From Pleurodeles waltl (lineage: Eukaryota > Chordata > Amphibia > Caudata > Salamandridae): 64,000 nucleotides of DNA. This document shows, piece by piece, positions 1 through 12,039 of this stretch; the first letter of the stretch is position 1, and every line of letters begins with the position of its first letter. The stretch covers positions 851,025,978-851,089,977 of the forward strand of contig NC_090437.1 in NCBI RefSeq assembly GCF_031143425.1, read 5' to 3'. The notes under the pieces were generated by a model. The model was not told the DNA's origin and did no database searches. It saw only the letters and a list, made by a program, of their open reading frames with translations. The translations under genes and the position numbers were made by a program.

Positions 1-1123
1 TGGAGTTGCTGCACTACTTCTCTTGGACCTCTCGGCTGCCTTTGATATGGTTGAGCATGACACCCTAATTCAAAGACTCCACGAAGACGGCATGGAAGGG
101 ACTGCTCTCAACTGGATTACATCCTACCTTCAAAAAAGAACTAATATCATCTATTCTCCCCTCTTCTCATCCAAACCCTACCTCACAAAAGCATGGGTCC
201 CCCAAGGATCAATCATCTCACCTTTGCTTTTCAACATCTGCATGATATCATTACCAGAACTGATTAATGATTTTCAACTCACATGCTGCAACTATGCAGA
301 TGACACACAAATACTACTTAACTTAGAATGCCCCAAAAACATTGAAAACTCACAAATCTTCAGTTGCCGCAGAGCCGTTGATCAGTGGATGACTTGAAGC
401 CATCTCAAACTAAATGCCTCCAAAACAGAAATACTCATATGTGGTGACTGGAAAAATTATGACCCACTGTGAGCCTGGCCTGACGATCTCGGACCACCTC
501 CTCAACTATGTGAGGAAGTTAAAAACCTTGGAATTACCATGGACTCCAAGTTAACAATGAATGCCCAAGTGGACAAATTAGCATGAACAAGCTTCATCAC
601 CTTGAAGACTCTATGACGCATCTTCCCCCACCTTGGATTTCCACACAAGGTGCAGGCTACTATCTCACTTGTACTATCCAAACTGGATTATGTCAATGGC
701 CTCTACCATGGATCATCTCTATCTAGTATGAAAAAACTACAACGTATTCAGAACTCTGCTGCCAGGCTACTATTATATGTAAAGCCACAGGCCCTCATCT
801 CACCTGCCTTGAGAGCGCTACACTGGTTACCCATTGCCAGAAGATGCACCTTCAAGCTCCTTTGTATCACCCACAAAGCTATACATGGAACAGGACCACT
901 TTTTAACAGAAACAAAATAACCGAATACATTCAACAAAGAAACCTCCGTTCAAGATTGGCACCCCGCCTAAGAACACTACCGTACAAGAAAAAGACTATA
1001 GGTGGTACATCCTTCTCCGTTCAAGCAGCCAAACTATGGAATTCATTACCCCTAAATATAAGATCCACAGATAACTATCTTGTCTTCAAAAGGCTACTCA
1101 AGAGGTGGCTCTTTCCTTCATAA
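1..1123 (+). pseudogene. LINE ORF2 fragment: reverse transcriptase palm and C-terminal region
   Basis: The frame from 23 to 397 reads DLSAAFDMVEHDTL (motif A, with the catalytic Asp in AAFD), then WVPQGSIISPLLFNI (motif B), then NYADDTQIL (motif C, YADD). After stops between about 395 and 650, the frame 650-1123 gives the typical L2/CR1/jockey C-terminus: SKLDYVNGLYHG, LQRIQNSAARLL, then ALHWLPIARRCTFKL. The enzyme would copy its own RNA at a nicked target. The endonuclease and most of the fingers lie left of the window. Breaks around 397, 475 and 590 show the copy is dead. Confidence 0.85.
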
Positions 1124-1295
1124 CCACCATATTCAAACAGCTATGGATTGCATATGCAGGTGTTGATAAATATTTTTAATCAGATTATGTGTATATTCTA
1201 GATATGTATAGTTCTTTAGGAAATATGTATTGCTACTATGTCATAACAATAAATTACACACATACTCTAAACCTGTTTAAATAATGTATATTTAC

Positions 1296-1361
1296 TCATG
1301 GTTTAAATATGTATATGTATGTATGTATGTGTGTATGTGTATATATGTGTGTGTATTCATG

Positions 1362-1403
<42 letters not shown>
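1296..1403. repeat. ATGT/TG/TA microsatellite
   Basis: Runs of TATG, then TG, then about 28 bp of alternating TA (about 1371-1400) lie in the LINE 3' UTR. The small open frames on both strands here (MYIYSWFKYVYVCMYV and its mirror) are products of the repeat and not genes. Confidence 0.9.
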
Positions 1404-1412
<9 letters not shown>

Positions 1413-2497
1413 ATTTGTTATTATATGCTTAACATGTTCATAGGTCAAAGCATAGCTCCTAGATAAGTTGTTATATATTAGATACTTATGAATCCCTGCT
1501 CTCATTTTATATCACACTGATCAAATGTTTTATTATCATAAGCATTTGGCTATTCAAAAATTGAGTAAAGATAAATAAATGTTAGAAAAGTACAATTATT
1601 AATTAACTTCAAATATTACAAATCTTGAAAGTCTGTGTTTATACAATACTACTTTTCTTCTCATATTATACTCATTATTATATTCCTTGAACATATATTC
1701 CCTTACTATGTATTTACATATTATTTATGTATTACTTTAGTCCTACTGTACTAGAGAAAAATTGAATAAAAACAAAACCTACGAATACAATTCAAATTAT
1801 AAATAAATAAATAAAAATTATTAATAATAATAATGAATACATTTAAAATACTTATCAAAAAATATATATATATACAAATTAAAAATATATATTTTTACTC
1901 TCCTGTAAGCTTTACTTTGTCTACTCATCACCATATGTCATGTCTCTATGAATCTATCCTCCATCTCCACTCAGACTCATCCAAAACCCATTCTACTACT
2001 TTAATCTCCTAAATAACCCTGCCTAAGCTTTTCCCTCCTCTTCCACATGTAACTTACCCTAACCTCAGTTTACTACCATGATCTCCCAAACAACCCTACT
2101 AAATTCCCCCCTCCTTTATCTCACCTTTGACTCATCCAAAACCCCTCCTGCTACTATGATCTCCCTAACCGTTTCCACAGACTCTTCCCTCTTCCATCCC
2201 CCATTTACACATCCCAAGCCTCATCCTACTACAATAAACTCCCAATTAAAACTTCTGGATTATTCCCTCCTCTACCCTCCATTACTCCACTCAATCCAAC
2301 TAACAAACCCACATATCCGCGGCTCAAATTAACTCATAATAATACTAAAACCATACTCATATTTCCCTAAACTAATCCACCACTAATTCCTTTTGGGTTC
2401 CGGAGTAGCGTGCTACTCGGCGAAAAGCGCTTCGACGCCTAAGTAATAAGTAAGGTAGTAAGGGCTATATAAATACTATTACAATACAATCTTATTT

Positions 2498-2910
2498 CGG
2501 TTAATAAAAAACAGAGAATAAAACAATTCAGGTGCATTTTTGTTTAAGAATGATAAATACTTAGTGCAAACCTAATTGATAATATGTCCAAATTAAAAAT
2601 GTTACTGGGTGATAGGTTAAATGGCTTACATGAGTTATCTTTCGAGAGTTCAAACAAATTGTGGTTAGCACCAGGGGAGTTGCTGTCAAACTTCATACAC
2701 ATGCCACCAAATGTGAGCAAGGCTGTGACATCTTCACTCTTAAGTCTACCTAGCACCCACCCCTATTTTGTTTCTAAGGAGCAATAACATGGAGGAAGAA
2801 GTTCAACCACCTGATTCTAAGGCTTACTGAGTCCCACAATCGCCATCCGGCAACAGTCCTTAATAAAAAAAAAAGTGCTTGAGAGTTTGTGCAATGGAAA
2901 ACCAAACGAT
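2498..2910. other. AGA intron 2, nothing recognised
   Basis: I see no coding motif, RNA gene or terminal repeat here, only a short A-run at about 2864-2873. Open frames on both strands (2544-2787) mirror each other and show no family signal. Confidence 0.5.
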
Positions 2911-3523
2911 GGCCCTCATTAAGAGTTTGGCAGGCAGCTGAGGCCGCCCTGCAAACTCTTACCGCCTTCAGGCAGCCTGTGTGGCCTGAACCCCACCGGC
3001 CCTATTAGGAGTTCACCGCAGAGCCGGCAGGCGGAAACAGTGTTTCCGCTCACCTGCCCTGCAGTGAACAGGACCTTAACACCATTGACTCCTAATGGAG
3101 CTGCGCCAATGTGGCAGTGCAGCAGCACCCATCGCACATTCCACGGACCGTAATTCGGGCAGTGGAATGCGCGACGGGGCTGTGCATGGGGGCCCCTGCA
3201 CTGCCCATGTCAAGTGCATGGGCAGTGCAGAGCCTCCCCCCCATTCCGCCAACCTTTCCATGGTTCTGTAAACTGCCATGGAAAGGCTGGTGGTATGGGG
3301 ACTCGTAATCCCCAGCGCGGCACTGTAAGCAGCACTGCCCTGGAGGATGAAAACCACCAGGACTGCCAGGCTGCCGGCTTGTGGCAGCCTGGCGGTGTCG
3401 GTGGTCCGACCTGGGCGGCTCCGCCACGGTCATAAGGTGGCGGTCCCACCGCCAGCCTGTTGGTGGTGGGACCGCCACTGTAAGTCTGGCGGTTATGCGA
3501 CTGCCAGATTCGTAATGAGGGCC
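2911..3523. mobile_element. Harbinger-type MITE, 613 bp
   Basis: The left end GGCCCTCATTA matches the inverted right end TAATGAGGGCC exactly. Subterminal GGCGGT/ACCGCC-rich sequence, including the palindromic pair around 3440-3475, resembles the ends of the large Harbinger element at 54528-62543, which could be its mobilising partner. The interior is GC-rich with several inverted segments and carries no transposase. The flanks are GAT on the left and TAT on the right; the expected 3-bp duplication is imperfect. The open frames on both strands are by-products of its base composition. Confidence 0.85.
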
Positions 3524-4684
3524 TATATGTTGAAACTAATGATTAACATTCTTGGGGCCACAGGCTTGCAAGCAGTTAGGTAGGATATACTGAAGTAAGA
3601 GCAGCGGTGACCGGAGAGGAAGCATAGTCACATGTACCATGACTACTAACTAGCACACACCCCGTGGAACTTCTAGGCCAGGTCTGTTAACATGGGTCTA
3701 GAAGCAAGAAATGCTAAATTCATGAACTTGGTAAATCTTGCTGGAAAGATTGGGAGATTACCTTGCAGGTTGAAGATTATAGCAGGTAGACATGCTCTGG
3801 CCTCAAATTGGTTAAAAATGTTGTGAAGCCAAAAGCGAGGTTACTTTAATAAAAAAGTACAATTGCTTAAAATGTGTGGTAACGAATCCTCCTGGGTGTT
3901 GCAAACATGGCACAGGATTTGGGAGCTACATGGACCCATGGTCAAAAGTTAGCATGTTGCCAAAACGAAATTGCAATAGCCTTATATTATAATGGCATGT
4001 CTGTCAAATATGCCTGTGGGGGTAAAACTGTTATGAGAGTTGATGCTCATTCAGGAGTGACTTTTGCCTATAAGGGACTTCTTATGTGAGGCAAGCGAAA
4101 TAAGTCTGATTTGCTTGTTGAGACTATGTTTAAACTGCTTATTCATTATAGGCAGATCCCACAGCGATTCTGCTTTGAGCACTGCAAGCGCGTCTTTTAG
4201 TGCAGCAGCCCACGCATTAGTGTGTAAGCCTATTTGAATTTTTTTCCAAATTAGCACCCTGAGGGTCTCAGAATCTGCGCTGCGCAAAGAAAAGAGGTAT
4301 TTGAGGAGCCCGAACGTGTGGACCAGTGCTTGTTTGATTAGCCAAAACTCAAGCCTTATTTGGGATTGTTAGTCCTACAATGTGTAACCTCTGTATTGAA
4401 CAGGCTGCTGGTGACTCGAAAACTTGCGAAGGTAGGGCAGGGTACCTGAGCCGACTTAGAATGTCTGAGTGAGGCCCACAGAGTAGCCTGTATTTATAGT
4501 AAAAAATACACCAGGTCATGTCACAAACATAACAACAAAACTGAATGGTCATACGAGCAGAGATTGATTTTTTTTTAGGCGTACAGAAAGTTGTTGAAAC
4601 CTAAATCCATCTCTTCACATTAAAGGCTGACAAAATGGAACACATGGTAAAGGGAAGATGGAGTAATCGAAGAAAAGTGCTCAC
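3524..4684. other. AGA intron 2, nothing recognised
   Basis: I looked for AGA exon 3 on the minus strand and did not find it. The frames at 3907-4089 (+) and 4051-4287 (-) show no family signal. The stretch is probably old, decayed repeat or unique intron sequence. Confidence 0.45.
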
Positions 4685-4838
4685 CCATTCATAATCATGG
4701 CATCTAAAGTTGTCTCTCCGCGTTCATCGGGGCTGCCGCCAAAACCCACAGAGCCATCACACTGGTCGATCTCACACTGGCCACAGCCCATCTCCACTGC
4801 ATCCAGCGAAGACCCTCCGGATTGCAAGACACTCCATG
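4685..4838 (-). CDS. AGA: AGA exon 2 (aspartylglucosaminidase, lysosomal)
   Basis: AGA cleaves the GlcNAc-Asn bond in the lysosome during glycoprotein breakdown. On the minus strand this exon reads AW-x3[11 protein letters not shown], then [19 protein letters not shown], then [17 protein letters not shown]. That is the vertebrate AGA alpha-subunit start, with the paired cysteines (human C64/C69) and the serine equivalent to human S72. The acceptor GAATTCAG lies at 4846-4839 and the donor GG|GTGAGC at 4685/4684. The length is 154 nt: 2 nt completing the Ala codon begun in exon 1, 50 codons, and 2 nt of the next Gly codon. As I recall, this equals human exon 2 (c.128-281). The frame is open with no damage. 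The catalytic Thr and the autocleavage site belong to later exons left of the window. Confidence 0.97.
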
Positions 4839-5390
4839 CTGAATTCAACACAAATAGAAGTTCATTTCATGGAAGGTTACTAAATTATTAAAAATAATGT
4901 AACAAATCTTTTGGTGCTTTACAACCTGCAGGATAAGTTAGAAAATAAATTATAACACTATCAATTAAGTTTTTGTTTTGAATCTCCAGTCTTTCTCGGC
5001 AAAAACAGAAAGAGGAGAAAGAGAAGTGATGTAAACACAGGACTGTGAAGTAGTTGTACTCTACTAAAAATAAACTGTATGCCATTTAATAAAATATAAA
5101 CTTGATGTATTTTTAATTAAAGCATTACGGCTTTATGCAAAGAAATGCCAGTAGGGTAGCTTATTTTACCGTTTTAGAACTAAAGATTAAATGAAAACAA
5201 TTTATTAACACGTTTTGACAAGAACTATGCTAAGGTAGAGGTCATTTAATTTTCGTTGTGACTCTCATAGATGCTTTGCAGAAACCGAGTGAAACTCAAG
5301 TCAGTCATGACTGACGTACTGTTACTGCATCACAAAGAAATTAAAAGCACTCTTAATAAATCCACTTTGAGTTTGTAGTATCAGTGGGCG

Positions 5391-5462
5391 TTTATTCTCG
5401 TGCTGCTGAATCACAGGTGCCCAAGCCTCTGCTGCAGGTGTCACAGCAGACTTCTTCAGGGC
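5391..5462 (-). ncRNA. Hammerhead-like fold with downstream AATAAA (degenerate)
   Basis: On the minus strand, GCCC (5462-5459) is followed by TGAAGAAG, a perfect TCTGCTG/CAGCAGA stem, GGCTT, and closing GGGC (5422-5419), with AATAAA 23 nt further on (5396-5391). The order closing strand, TGAnGA core, stem II, short core, closing strand matches the hammerhead layout and two other places in this window (33807, 34848). The GAAA box is lost here, so self-cleavage is not expected. It is probably the end of an old retroelement. The calling family is uncertain. Confidence 0.4.
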
Positions 5463-6299
5463 TGATTGTGTGTCCCTTTATCCTCAATATCTGAATAATT
5501 GTTTCGAAAATTATGTGCACAAATCAATATAAAAGTGTATGTAAAGTTTCTCTTCTGTGTTAAGTGTTCAAGAGTTCCTGGGGAAAGTACTCCAGGACCC
5601 GTGCAGATTCCTGCAACACTCTGCTAGTGTCCGCGAGTACTCTACCCAGGAACGCTTTAATATTGTAGAATTGTTCGGTCAAAACACACAAATGCCGTTG
5701 CAAAACACTGTCACTTCATGACTAAGGTCCATTACAATTTCAGACAAGTGTTATAGAATGTCAGCGTTAAAGCCTCCTCTCAGGTGCTCTTTTCTCACGT
5801 TAGAGCTGATAACAAATTAACTTAATTAACCAAATGCGTTTCCATTGCCAAAAGGCTGCCGTCTAATGTGTGTGTCCAGGTAATTTATAATGCCATTTTG
5901 TCATAACCATTGCTCAGTCAACAACACTTTTCATAATACGTTACATGCACCAGCCATTCTTAACAGGCTCAGCATGCAAGGACAACCAATAGCAAAGCAA
6001 AGACGGGTATGGTGCCTTTTGGTCTAAAAGAACACAATGTTAAGAGGCCAAGTGAATTACTGCCATTCACTGCACTATACAAATACCCAAATCATGTCAA
6101 GAACTTACAGGTTTGTCTAAATGGAGACCGGGGATAAGAAAATAAAGACACAGATAAAGCGAGACATAGGGAAAGAGGATAGGGGGGGGACATAAATTAC
6201 GTGGATAAAGCAGTCCTTGGCAATTTACAATTAGATGGAGACCTACCTACGTAGACAACAAACTGAAGCCTCACTCTAGAATTTAACAGATCACTAACC
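5463..6299. other. Intron sequence, nothing recognised
   Basis: AT-rich single-copy-looking DNA with no open frame, RNA gene or clear repeat boundary that I can support. Confidence 0.5.
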
Positions 6300-6930
6300 T
6301 GGTTCAATGGCAGTCCAAACCCCAACCTTTACACCAAGTCACTTGGATTCACCCTGAATATTAACCTCACCATCAATGAAAACCCTGACAAGAAAACACA
6401 CAGTCTGGTACTAGCTCTTCCTATTAAAGAAAGTAAAAATGTTCCTCCTAGAAAGAGACTTCAGAACTGCTGTTCAAACCCCGACTCGGGATAATGGCAA
6501 GACCCTGGTTAATGGCCTCAGACTCCACACTGGCACCCCACACACCACATTATATCTCATTCAGGGCCTAAATAAAAATGATCACGTGCCCCCTCCCTAA
6601 TCCTTTTGGAAACCAAATAGCTCCCCTGCAGGTTAGCTAAATTATAGAAACCGACTATATCATTTATACAACAATCACAACTAGCACACTGCATACCTGC
6701 CTGACAAGCTTATCATCGATAGTGGTTATCGGCACACCTGCAGATAGGATGCCTTCAGACTGGAGGCAAAATGTAAATAACAAAAAAAAACAGGACAAGT
6801 CTTCTCCATCAAAGGACCTAGGTGTAACAACATCCCTGTATCCACTCTGTCCACCCGAACCTCTGCTCCAATTTAGGAGCGAGCTGGAGACCCACCTCTT
6901 GAAAGAACAGTATATCAGGATTCAGTAAGT
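6300..6930 (+). pseudogene. Weak LINE C-terminal fragment
   Basis: Translated pieces such as SLGFTLNINLTINENPD (about 6334-6384) and CPPEPLLQFRSELETHLLKE (about 6850-6909) look like the region after the RT palm of jockey/L2-group LINEs (the YLGFxLD...SLS block and the PLxxFRSxLKTHLF block). The frames are broken by stops and there is no catalytic motif. This is a similarity judged by eye and could be wrong. Confidence 0.35.
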
Positions 6931-7417
6931 TTACTTCTGCTCCCAGAACCCATCTTACTGCTCTATTCGCTCACTATCTTTGCCTTTGACAATGTACAGT
7001 GTTTAGCTGCCATTATGCTCTACAAATTCTACATAACAAGAAACATACAGCAATCTATAGTACTTATATTGTGATTTCCATATCACTTGCAAGGCTTACA
7101 GACCAATTTAAACACTCTGCAATGCTACCAGCCTGACATATCCTTCACAACCACTTGACTAACATCTAGGAAACTACCTCATGCATGAGGTCTAACAAGT
7201 CCCTAAGCAGACAGAATGGCAAAGTCAAAGACCTATGCAGATGACAAACGACTAGAACGCGACTGTGATACACACTGCTTAGACAACCCGCAAAAAACAC
7301 TTCAAACACACAGGTTTGGGCATCAAGTCATAATGCATTAGCCGTTCCCTGTTCACTGTCTGCAGAGGGGGTCTGGATGCTTGCTATATAGGGGTGGTGA
7401 TCTAAGCTAGTTAAATC

Positions 7418-8600
7418 AAAAAAAAAAAAAAAAAAGTGGACCCCAGTGTTGTGAATAATTATAGACGATTATGCTGCTCCATGCCCTTTCCAAAAACATG
7501 GAGGAACATCATGGGAAGTTATTATCCACCATTTTACATGACTTTGGGTACTAGATTGGTTAAGGGCTGGCTTGAGACAGACAGGGCATGGAGGACATCC
7601 TGGTGGCCATCCTTGATGAGGTGCGTATATCACTATATCATGGTCAGCTGGCAAGTCTCATTTTATTCTACCTGTTGATACAGTCAACCATCTCTAGAAA
7701 ACACCTAAGAGAAAATGAGTTACTGAGGCCACCCTGAAATGGTTCCAGTCAGTCCTATATTTCGTTCGGCCAATGTCCCTCTAACTGGGCCAATCTCTAG
7801 CCTACTTAACAGTTAAGTCAAACCTTTAGGTGACCTTCTGAATAGTTTTGGCTCAACACTCTCTCGTACATCTGTCTCCTATTTAAATTTGATCAAGACC
7901 ATCTTTGCACCATAGGCTACCTTAGCAACTGCTTCTTCGTCTTACAGGATTGGATGTCAGACCACTTCCTTGGGGTAAATGCTACAAATTATGAGTTTTG
8001 AGGAAAATAAACGTGGTTTTCTAACAGGCTCTGTCATGCCAGCATTTTGAATGGCTCTCCCACAGCCAAGAAGGCCGAAAACTTATGAATATAGTTTGAT
8101 CAGAACCTTTTCAGGGTCTGATCTAAACGTTCAGATCAAAAAGGTCAAGTGCCCTGTTTTGTACTAACAGGAAACCTGAAGAAAATCCTGCCTTTCATCC
8201 CTCAGGAGAAATGTGCTCTGGTGGCAAGTGCCTCAGTACTTTCATAATTGGATTATGGCATCACAGTTTTCCTTGGACTATCAGATGCTCAACTGTGGAA
8301 GTTGTAATGCATTGAAAATATGGAAGTGTGAATAATTTTTGATCTTCGGACTCTGATCATGTATTGGATTCCTGATGCTCACTGCATTGCTGCCAATTAA
8401 GCAGAGAACAATATTCTGAGAATAGATGAGGACCCAGAATTATAGGATCTTTTGTACCTTTAGAAGTACATTAGCTTTCAATGAGAACCAGAGATCTGAG
8501 CATCACCGGAGTTCCACAAGTCAATCTAGACCAAGCCCCACAGGATCACACTGTACATGGGTAATATAAATACATATCTAGTGCCTAGGGCGAAAAAGCA
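7418..8600 (+). pseudogene. Degenerate jockey/L2-group LINE reverse transcriptase
   Basis: Just after an A-run (about 7419-7435), scattered frames resemble an RT: NNYRRLCCSMPF-P-KTW-IMGSY (the NYRPVS...KxxEKIM block), then a HGTEDALVAILDEVR-like stretch near 7583-7625, then a SLILFYL stretch where LLLDLSAAFD should be. Near 8335-8500 there is a W-IP-D-AH-C-I-A block like the LHWLP region of the C-terminus. Many frameshifts and stops are present. The catalytic Asp residues cannot be seen, so it is long dead. Confidence 0.45.
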
Positions 8601-9295
8601 ATAAAATATACTTGGGTTTTTTATGTGTGGTAGCATCTTTTAATTTGTAGGTTTGTTTTTATATCAAACACACTCCCAAACTCTGGAGTAAATCTTGACT
8701 GCCCACTCTTGTTATCCTGGAAGAGTAAAATGCTTAGTTGGAGTAAATTGACTGCCCAACAGAGGGCACAAGAATGGTAGCCCTGGGATACAAATGGTAA
8801 GCAACAAAACCCACACTGTGTATTTAGTTCCTCATAAACACGGACTATCCCAGCAACCCAAAATAAGCCTCACACCAACGCTGGTTTTTAGATCCATGAC
8901 CACATATACCTAAGGTTCGCTATGGTTCAACAGAAAACGTTTAACTCCTAAACCCACAGGAGTCGAACAAGGAAACAAGCCATATAGTTGGCAAACCTTT
9001 ACGAAGTCAACAACATATTCTGCTCATCACAAATCTAAGGATCATTCAGTACAAGTTACCTTGTACCATTATTACATCAAACCTATGTACGTAGCTGCAA
9101 TACCTGAATTGAAACAAAAGGCACAGGCCCACCAATGACAACGATCACTCTGTTAAATGGCACAAAATAACTACCTCATCGAGGACAGGTATCCAAACAC
9201 CGATTACACCATAAAGATCTCGGACGAATTTAGGTAGGTAGGATGAAAACAAGTTGTTTTATGACAATTTACATAAAACATTCTAACCAAGCATT
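8601..9295. other. Intron sequence, nothing recognised
   Basis: No gene, RNA or repeat boundary that I can support. It ends at the left terminus of the hAT element. Confidence 0.5.
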
Positions 9296-10058
9296 CAGGG
9301 GTGTGGAAGTCCTATAGCCAGACACCCAGGACAAACTGTTTGGGGTCAAGGACAAAATGTTTTCATGTTTATTTTGTCCTTGGGACAAGCAGACCCAACC
9401 ACCTGCAGCACACTTCTTTGGGTGCCAGTTTACAGGGAAAGGAACTGTCTGCAGTTGAGATAATGTCTGTGTCCACATGTTAATGCTGTTTGAACTTGCA
9501 TTTATGGTTCATTAATGCAAAGCTTAATTGTTATGGTGAGTGCTCTAAATAAATCATGTAAGGTTACACTGCACTACTGACAGTGGTTCCAGTATAAAAA
9601 ATAAAAAAAATAAAAAGTATACACACGTTTGAAGAGTTTAACAATATGAGGCTATGTATAATACTTCCAGAATGTTCTCTGATTAGATGCAAATGTTTGT
9701 AGAAGCTTGTAAGCAAGGTTGATAATTCTCTGCTTTCAAAATAATATGTTCAGAAACAAATGCAAGTAGTACCAAAATAACGGTCTGCCAAATTACTGTT
9801 AAATTTTAGGGACTATTTCTTTGAAGCATCATTTAGTAAAACTTGTTGATGGATGCTAATATTTCAAAAAATATTTATAATGGAAAACAATCAGTGTAAC
9901 CATCTTCAACAAGATTATGGGAAACATAAAAATAAACAACCAATGGCAAAGCCAACTGATCCAATATTGGTTGCCAGTCTTTTGATTTTGTCAATGCGTG
10001 TATTGTCTTGAGATTGCTTTTAGTAACACTTTATTGTAATAAACATTGGCAAAAGAGG
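9296..10058. mobile_element. hAT-like element copy 1, left part
   Basis: It begins with CAGGGGTGTGGAAGTCCTAT, a hAT-style CAGGG terminus. It runs parallel to 13779-14550 (copy 2) over about 750 bp, for example GGACAAGCAG and CTGTCTGCAGTTGAG. It breaks off at AACATTGGCAAAAGAGG, where the DIRS element starts, and resumes at 16862. No transposase is visible, so it is non-autonomous. The 8 bp before it are CAAGCATT, but the right end is lost, so no duplication can be checked. Confidence 0.85.
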
Positions 10059-10140
10059 TTATCTGGTAGTGACTTCTAGTTGCAGATTCCTTACTTTACA
10101 ATTTCTCCCAAGTGTCAGACTCTACCTGGAGATAGTTCTT
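10059..10140 (+). repeat. DIRS left inverted terminal repeat
   Basis: TTATCTGGTAGTGACTTCTA, then GTTGCAGATTCCTTACTTTA, then CAATTTCTCCCAAGTGTCAG, matching the reverse complement of about 16835-16755 with scattered differences. The matching right end has an additional outer segment (GAACAAGTTACTTGCC on the minus strand) that is missing here. Confidence 0.8.
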
Positions 10141-10411
10141 GAGCAGTATCCCTGAGCGCAGTTCGGTAGCATTGGTCAGCTCCGCATACATCATCGGCAT
10201 TGTGTTTGCTGGATATGATGTTGCGGAACCTATATAGGTGCCACCCGGCAAGCTGACGTCAGTTCAGTATTTTTCTTCTGCGCCAACAAAGTGCAGACCT
10301 GAAGAAGAGCTACCCCGGTCACTTTTTGACTGATCTTTTTCAACCTTTCACTCCTGGTGCGTTGAAAGGTCACGGAAAACCAGGTTCAAGCCCTGTCAAT
10401 CCTGCCATCGG

Positions 10412-11930
10412 ATGATGTCCATGACTGATCCCCACCTTGTGTATTTGTGGTGTTTGGAGAGCGACAATGACCCAAAGTCATGCTCCAAGTGCCGGGCCAT
10501 GAATCTGAAATCTTTGAGGGAGCAGTCCCCTAAAGCTATATGTGAACCGGCACTCGGCTCTGCATCGCTCCAGGTCTTAGTTGAGAGGAAGGTCCCAAGA
10601 GCGGTCGCGGAGCCCCCACTCATCATCGTCCCACTCCAAGTCCTCGGGACGTTGGGTAAGTCAAGGCACAAGAAGAAGTCGAAGAAGAACATGTATTCGA
10701 TTTCACCCCAGCCATCAGCTGACATGATGCGTGAAAAGGAGCATTGGCGCTCTAGACATCATACTCTGAGCCTGTTTCTTGGTCTGCTCCACGCCCTCAC
10801 AGAGTTTTCTGGGAGTCGGCGCCACCCCTGCCGAACTTTGCAAGTTCTATGAGGCCATGTGCCTCATATTTAGGCAGTCAGACCCGACCAGAGCACCTTC
10901 AGGCCCTGAAGAGTCGGCGAGGGCCCCCTCAGGTTCTGCGCCAGAGGCTTAGGCCTCCAGAGGGCACCCACGGATCCTTTTCCTGATCCGAACCAGCATC
11001 GGTCGTACCATCCTGATCTTCCCCCATAACGGTTCAGATGTCAACGCTCCTGACATTGCCTTGACTCGGTGTTCCTTACACAACACCGAACCCCTGAGAA
11101 CTTGGTTATGCAAGCCTCCACATCCCCAGGCGCATTCCCTTCTGCACGCCCATATATGAATTACAAGATGCTGGATCAGCTTTGGAAGAAGATGTTTTCT
11201 TCCTCCAGCCTGGCACTGCAGTCAGTGAACACTGCATGCCTGTTGGACTGTTACACCCGTATATTATGGGGCAAGTGCTGCCACAGGTCCCAGAGAAGGC
11301 CTGAGCCATTCTCCCCCAAGCTGTTGCTGATAGGAGGAATGCAGCTAAGTTTGATATGATGTGGGCTGGGTACGACCAACTCACTAGTTAGATCAGTTTC
11401 ATCAACAATTGCATTAAGGAGCCATGATTGGTTGAGGACGTCTGGCTTTTTGGGGAATGTCCAATCCACTCTTATGGACATGCCCTTTGATGGCACCAAT
11501 CTTTTTGGAGACAAATCAGACTCAGTGCTCAAGCGCTTTAAAAAGTCCTGGCCAATGGCTATGTCCTTGGGCCTTGCAGCAGCCCCTCGCTCCCCTAAGT
11601 CTGCTTTTCGCCCCTTTCATTGCTACGGACGGGGCATCCGACCACACCAGTTTCCTCCAGCCACAGTGCCGTGCATGCTGCCAAGTCTCTACGTGGTCGC
11701 GACATGGGATCGAATGTCCTTGTGGATCAGGGAGCCAGCAGTCTACCCAGTCCACCACCCACCCTGCTGCAACCTCCAAATCTTCCTAGTCTGACGCTTC
11801 CCCATCAGGGACCAGTCAAAGGCAGGATATGTCATCACCTGCCTCACTGGCAATATATCACGTCAGACAGGTGGGATTTGGAAATAGTCTGAAAGAGCTA
11901 CTCCCTCCCCTTCAAGACTACCCCTTCATC
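10412..11930 (+). pseudogene. DIRS gag remnant
   Basis: The frame 10412-10852 starts MMSMTDPHLVYLWC and soon reads SDNDPKSCSKCRAMNLKSL, the short Cys-containing motif near the start of amphibian DIRS gag proteins. It is followed by a basic HKKKSKKN stretch. Beyond the stop at 10852 only broken frames follow (e.g. 11069-11359, 11432-11794). Gag would package the element RNA. The assignment rests on the DPKxCxxCRxMN motif and on position upstream of the RT. Confidence 0.65.
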
Positions 11931-12039
11931 CATGCCACCATCCTACGACTGGATGACGGAGGATGACTTGGCATTTCTCAGCAAGGAGGTTAAGGCTCTC
12001 GTGGCCAAGGGAGCTTTAGAGAGGGTCCCTGTGCGAGAA

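Larger units (their letters stand above)
1..2497 (+). mobile_element. 3' part of an L2/CR1-like non-LTR retrotransposon
   Basis: The left edge cuts into the element. It begins inside the reverse transcriptase, runs through the C-terminal coding region to about 1123, and continues through a long AT-rich 3' UTR. The right end lies near 2390-2497, where CGAAAAGCGCTT is followed by GGGCTATATAAATACTATT. An AAAGCGC...CTATATAAATA stretch of this type closes many vertebrate L2/CR1 elements. The UTR also contains a TATG/TA microsatellite. Stops at several points make it inactive. The exact 3' end and the clade (L2 versus CR1) are uncertain. It lies in AGA intron 2, opposite in direction to AGA. Confidence 0.75.

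Noticed and set aside
1..4684. AGA exon 3 within the left edge
   Set aside because: Searched the minus strand for a continuation of the enzyme after DAMIMNG (the M-D-V-G-A-V segment) and found none; it should lie further left.
4697..4891. 64-residue plus-strand frame at 4.7-4.9 kb
   Set aside because: Mirror of AGA exon 2, which matches the enzyme residue by residue and has both splice sites.
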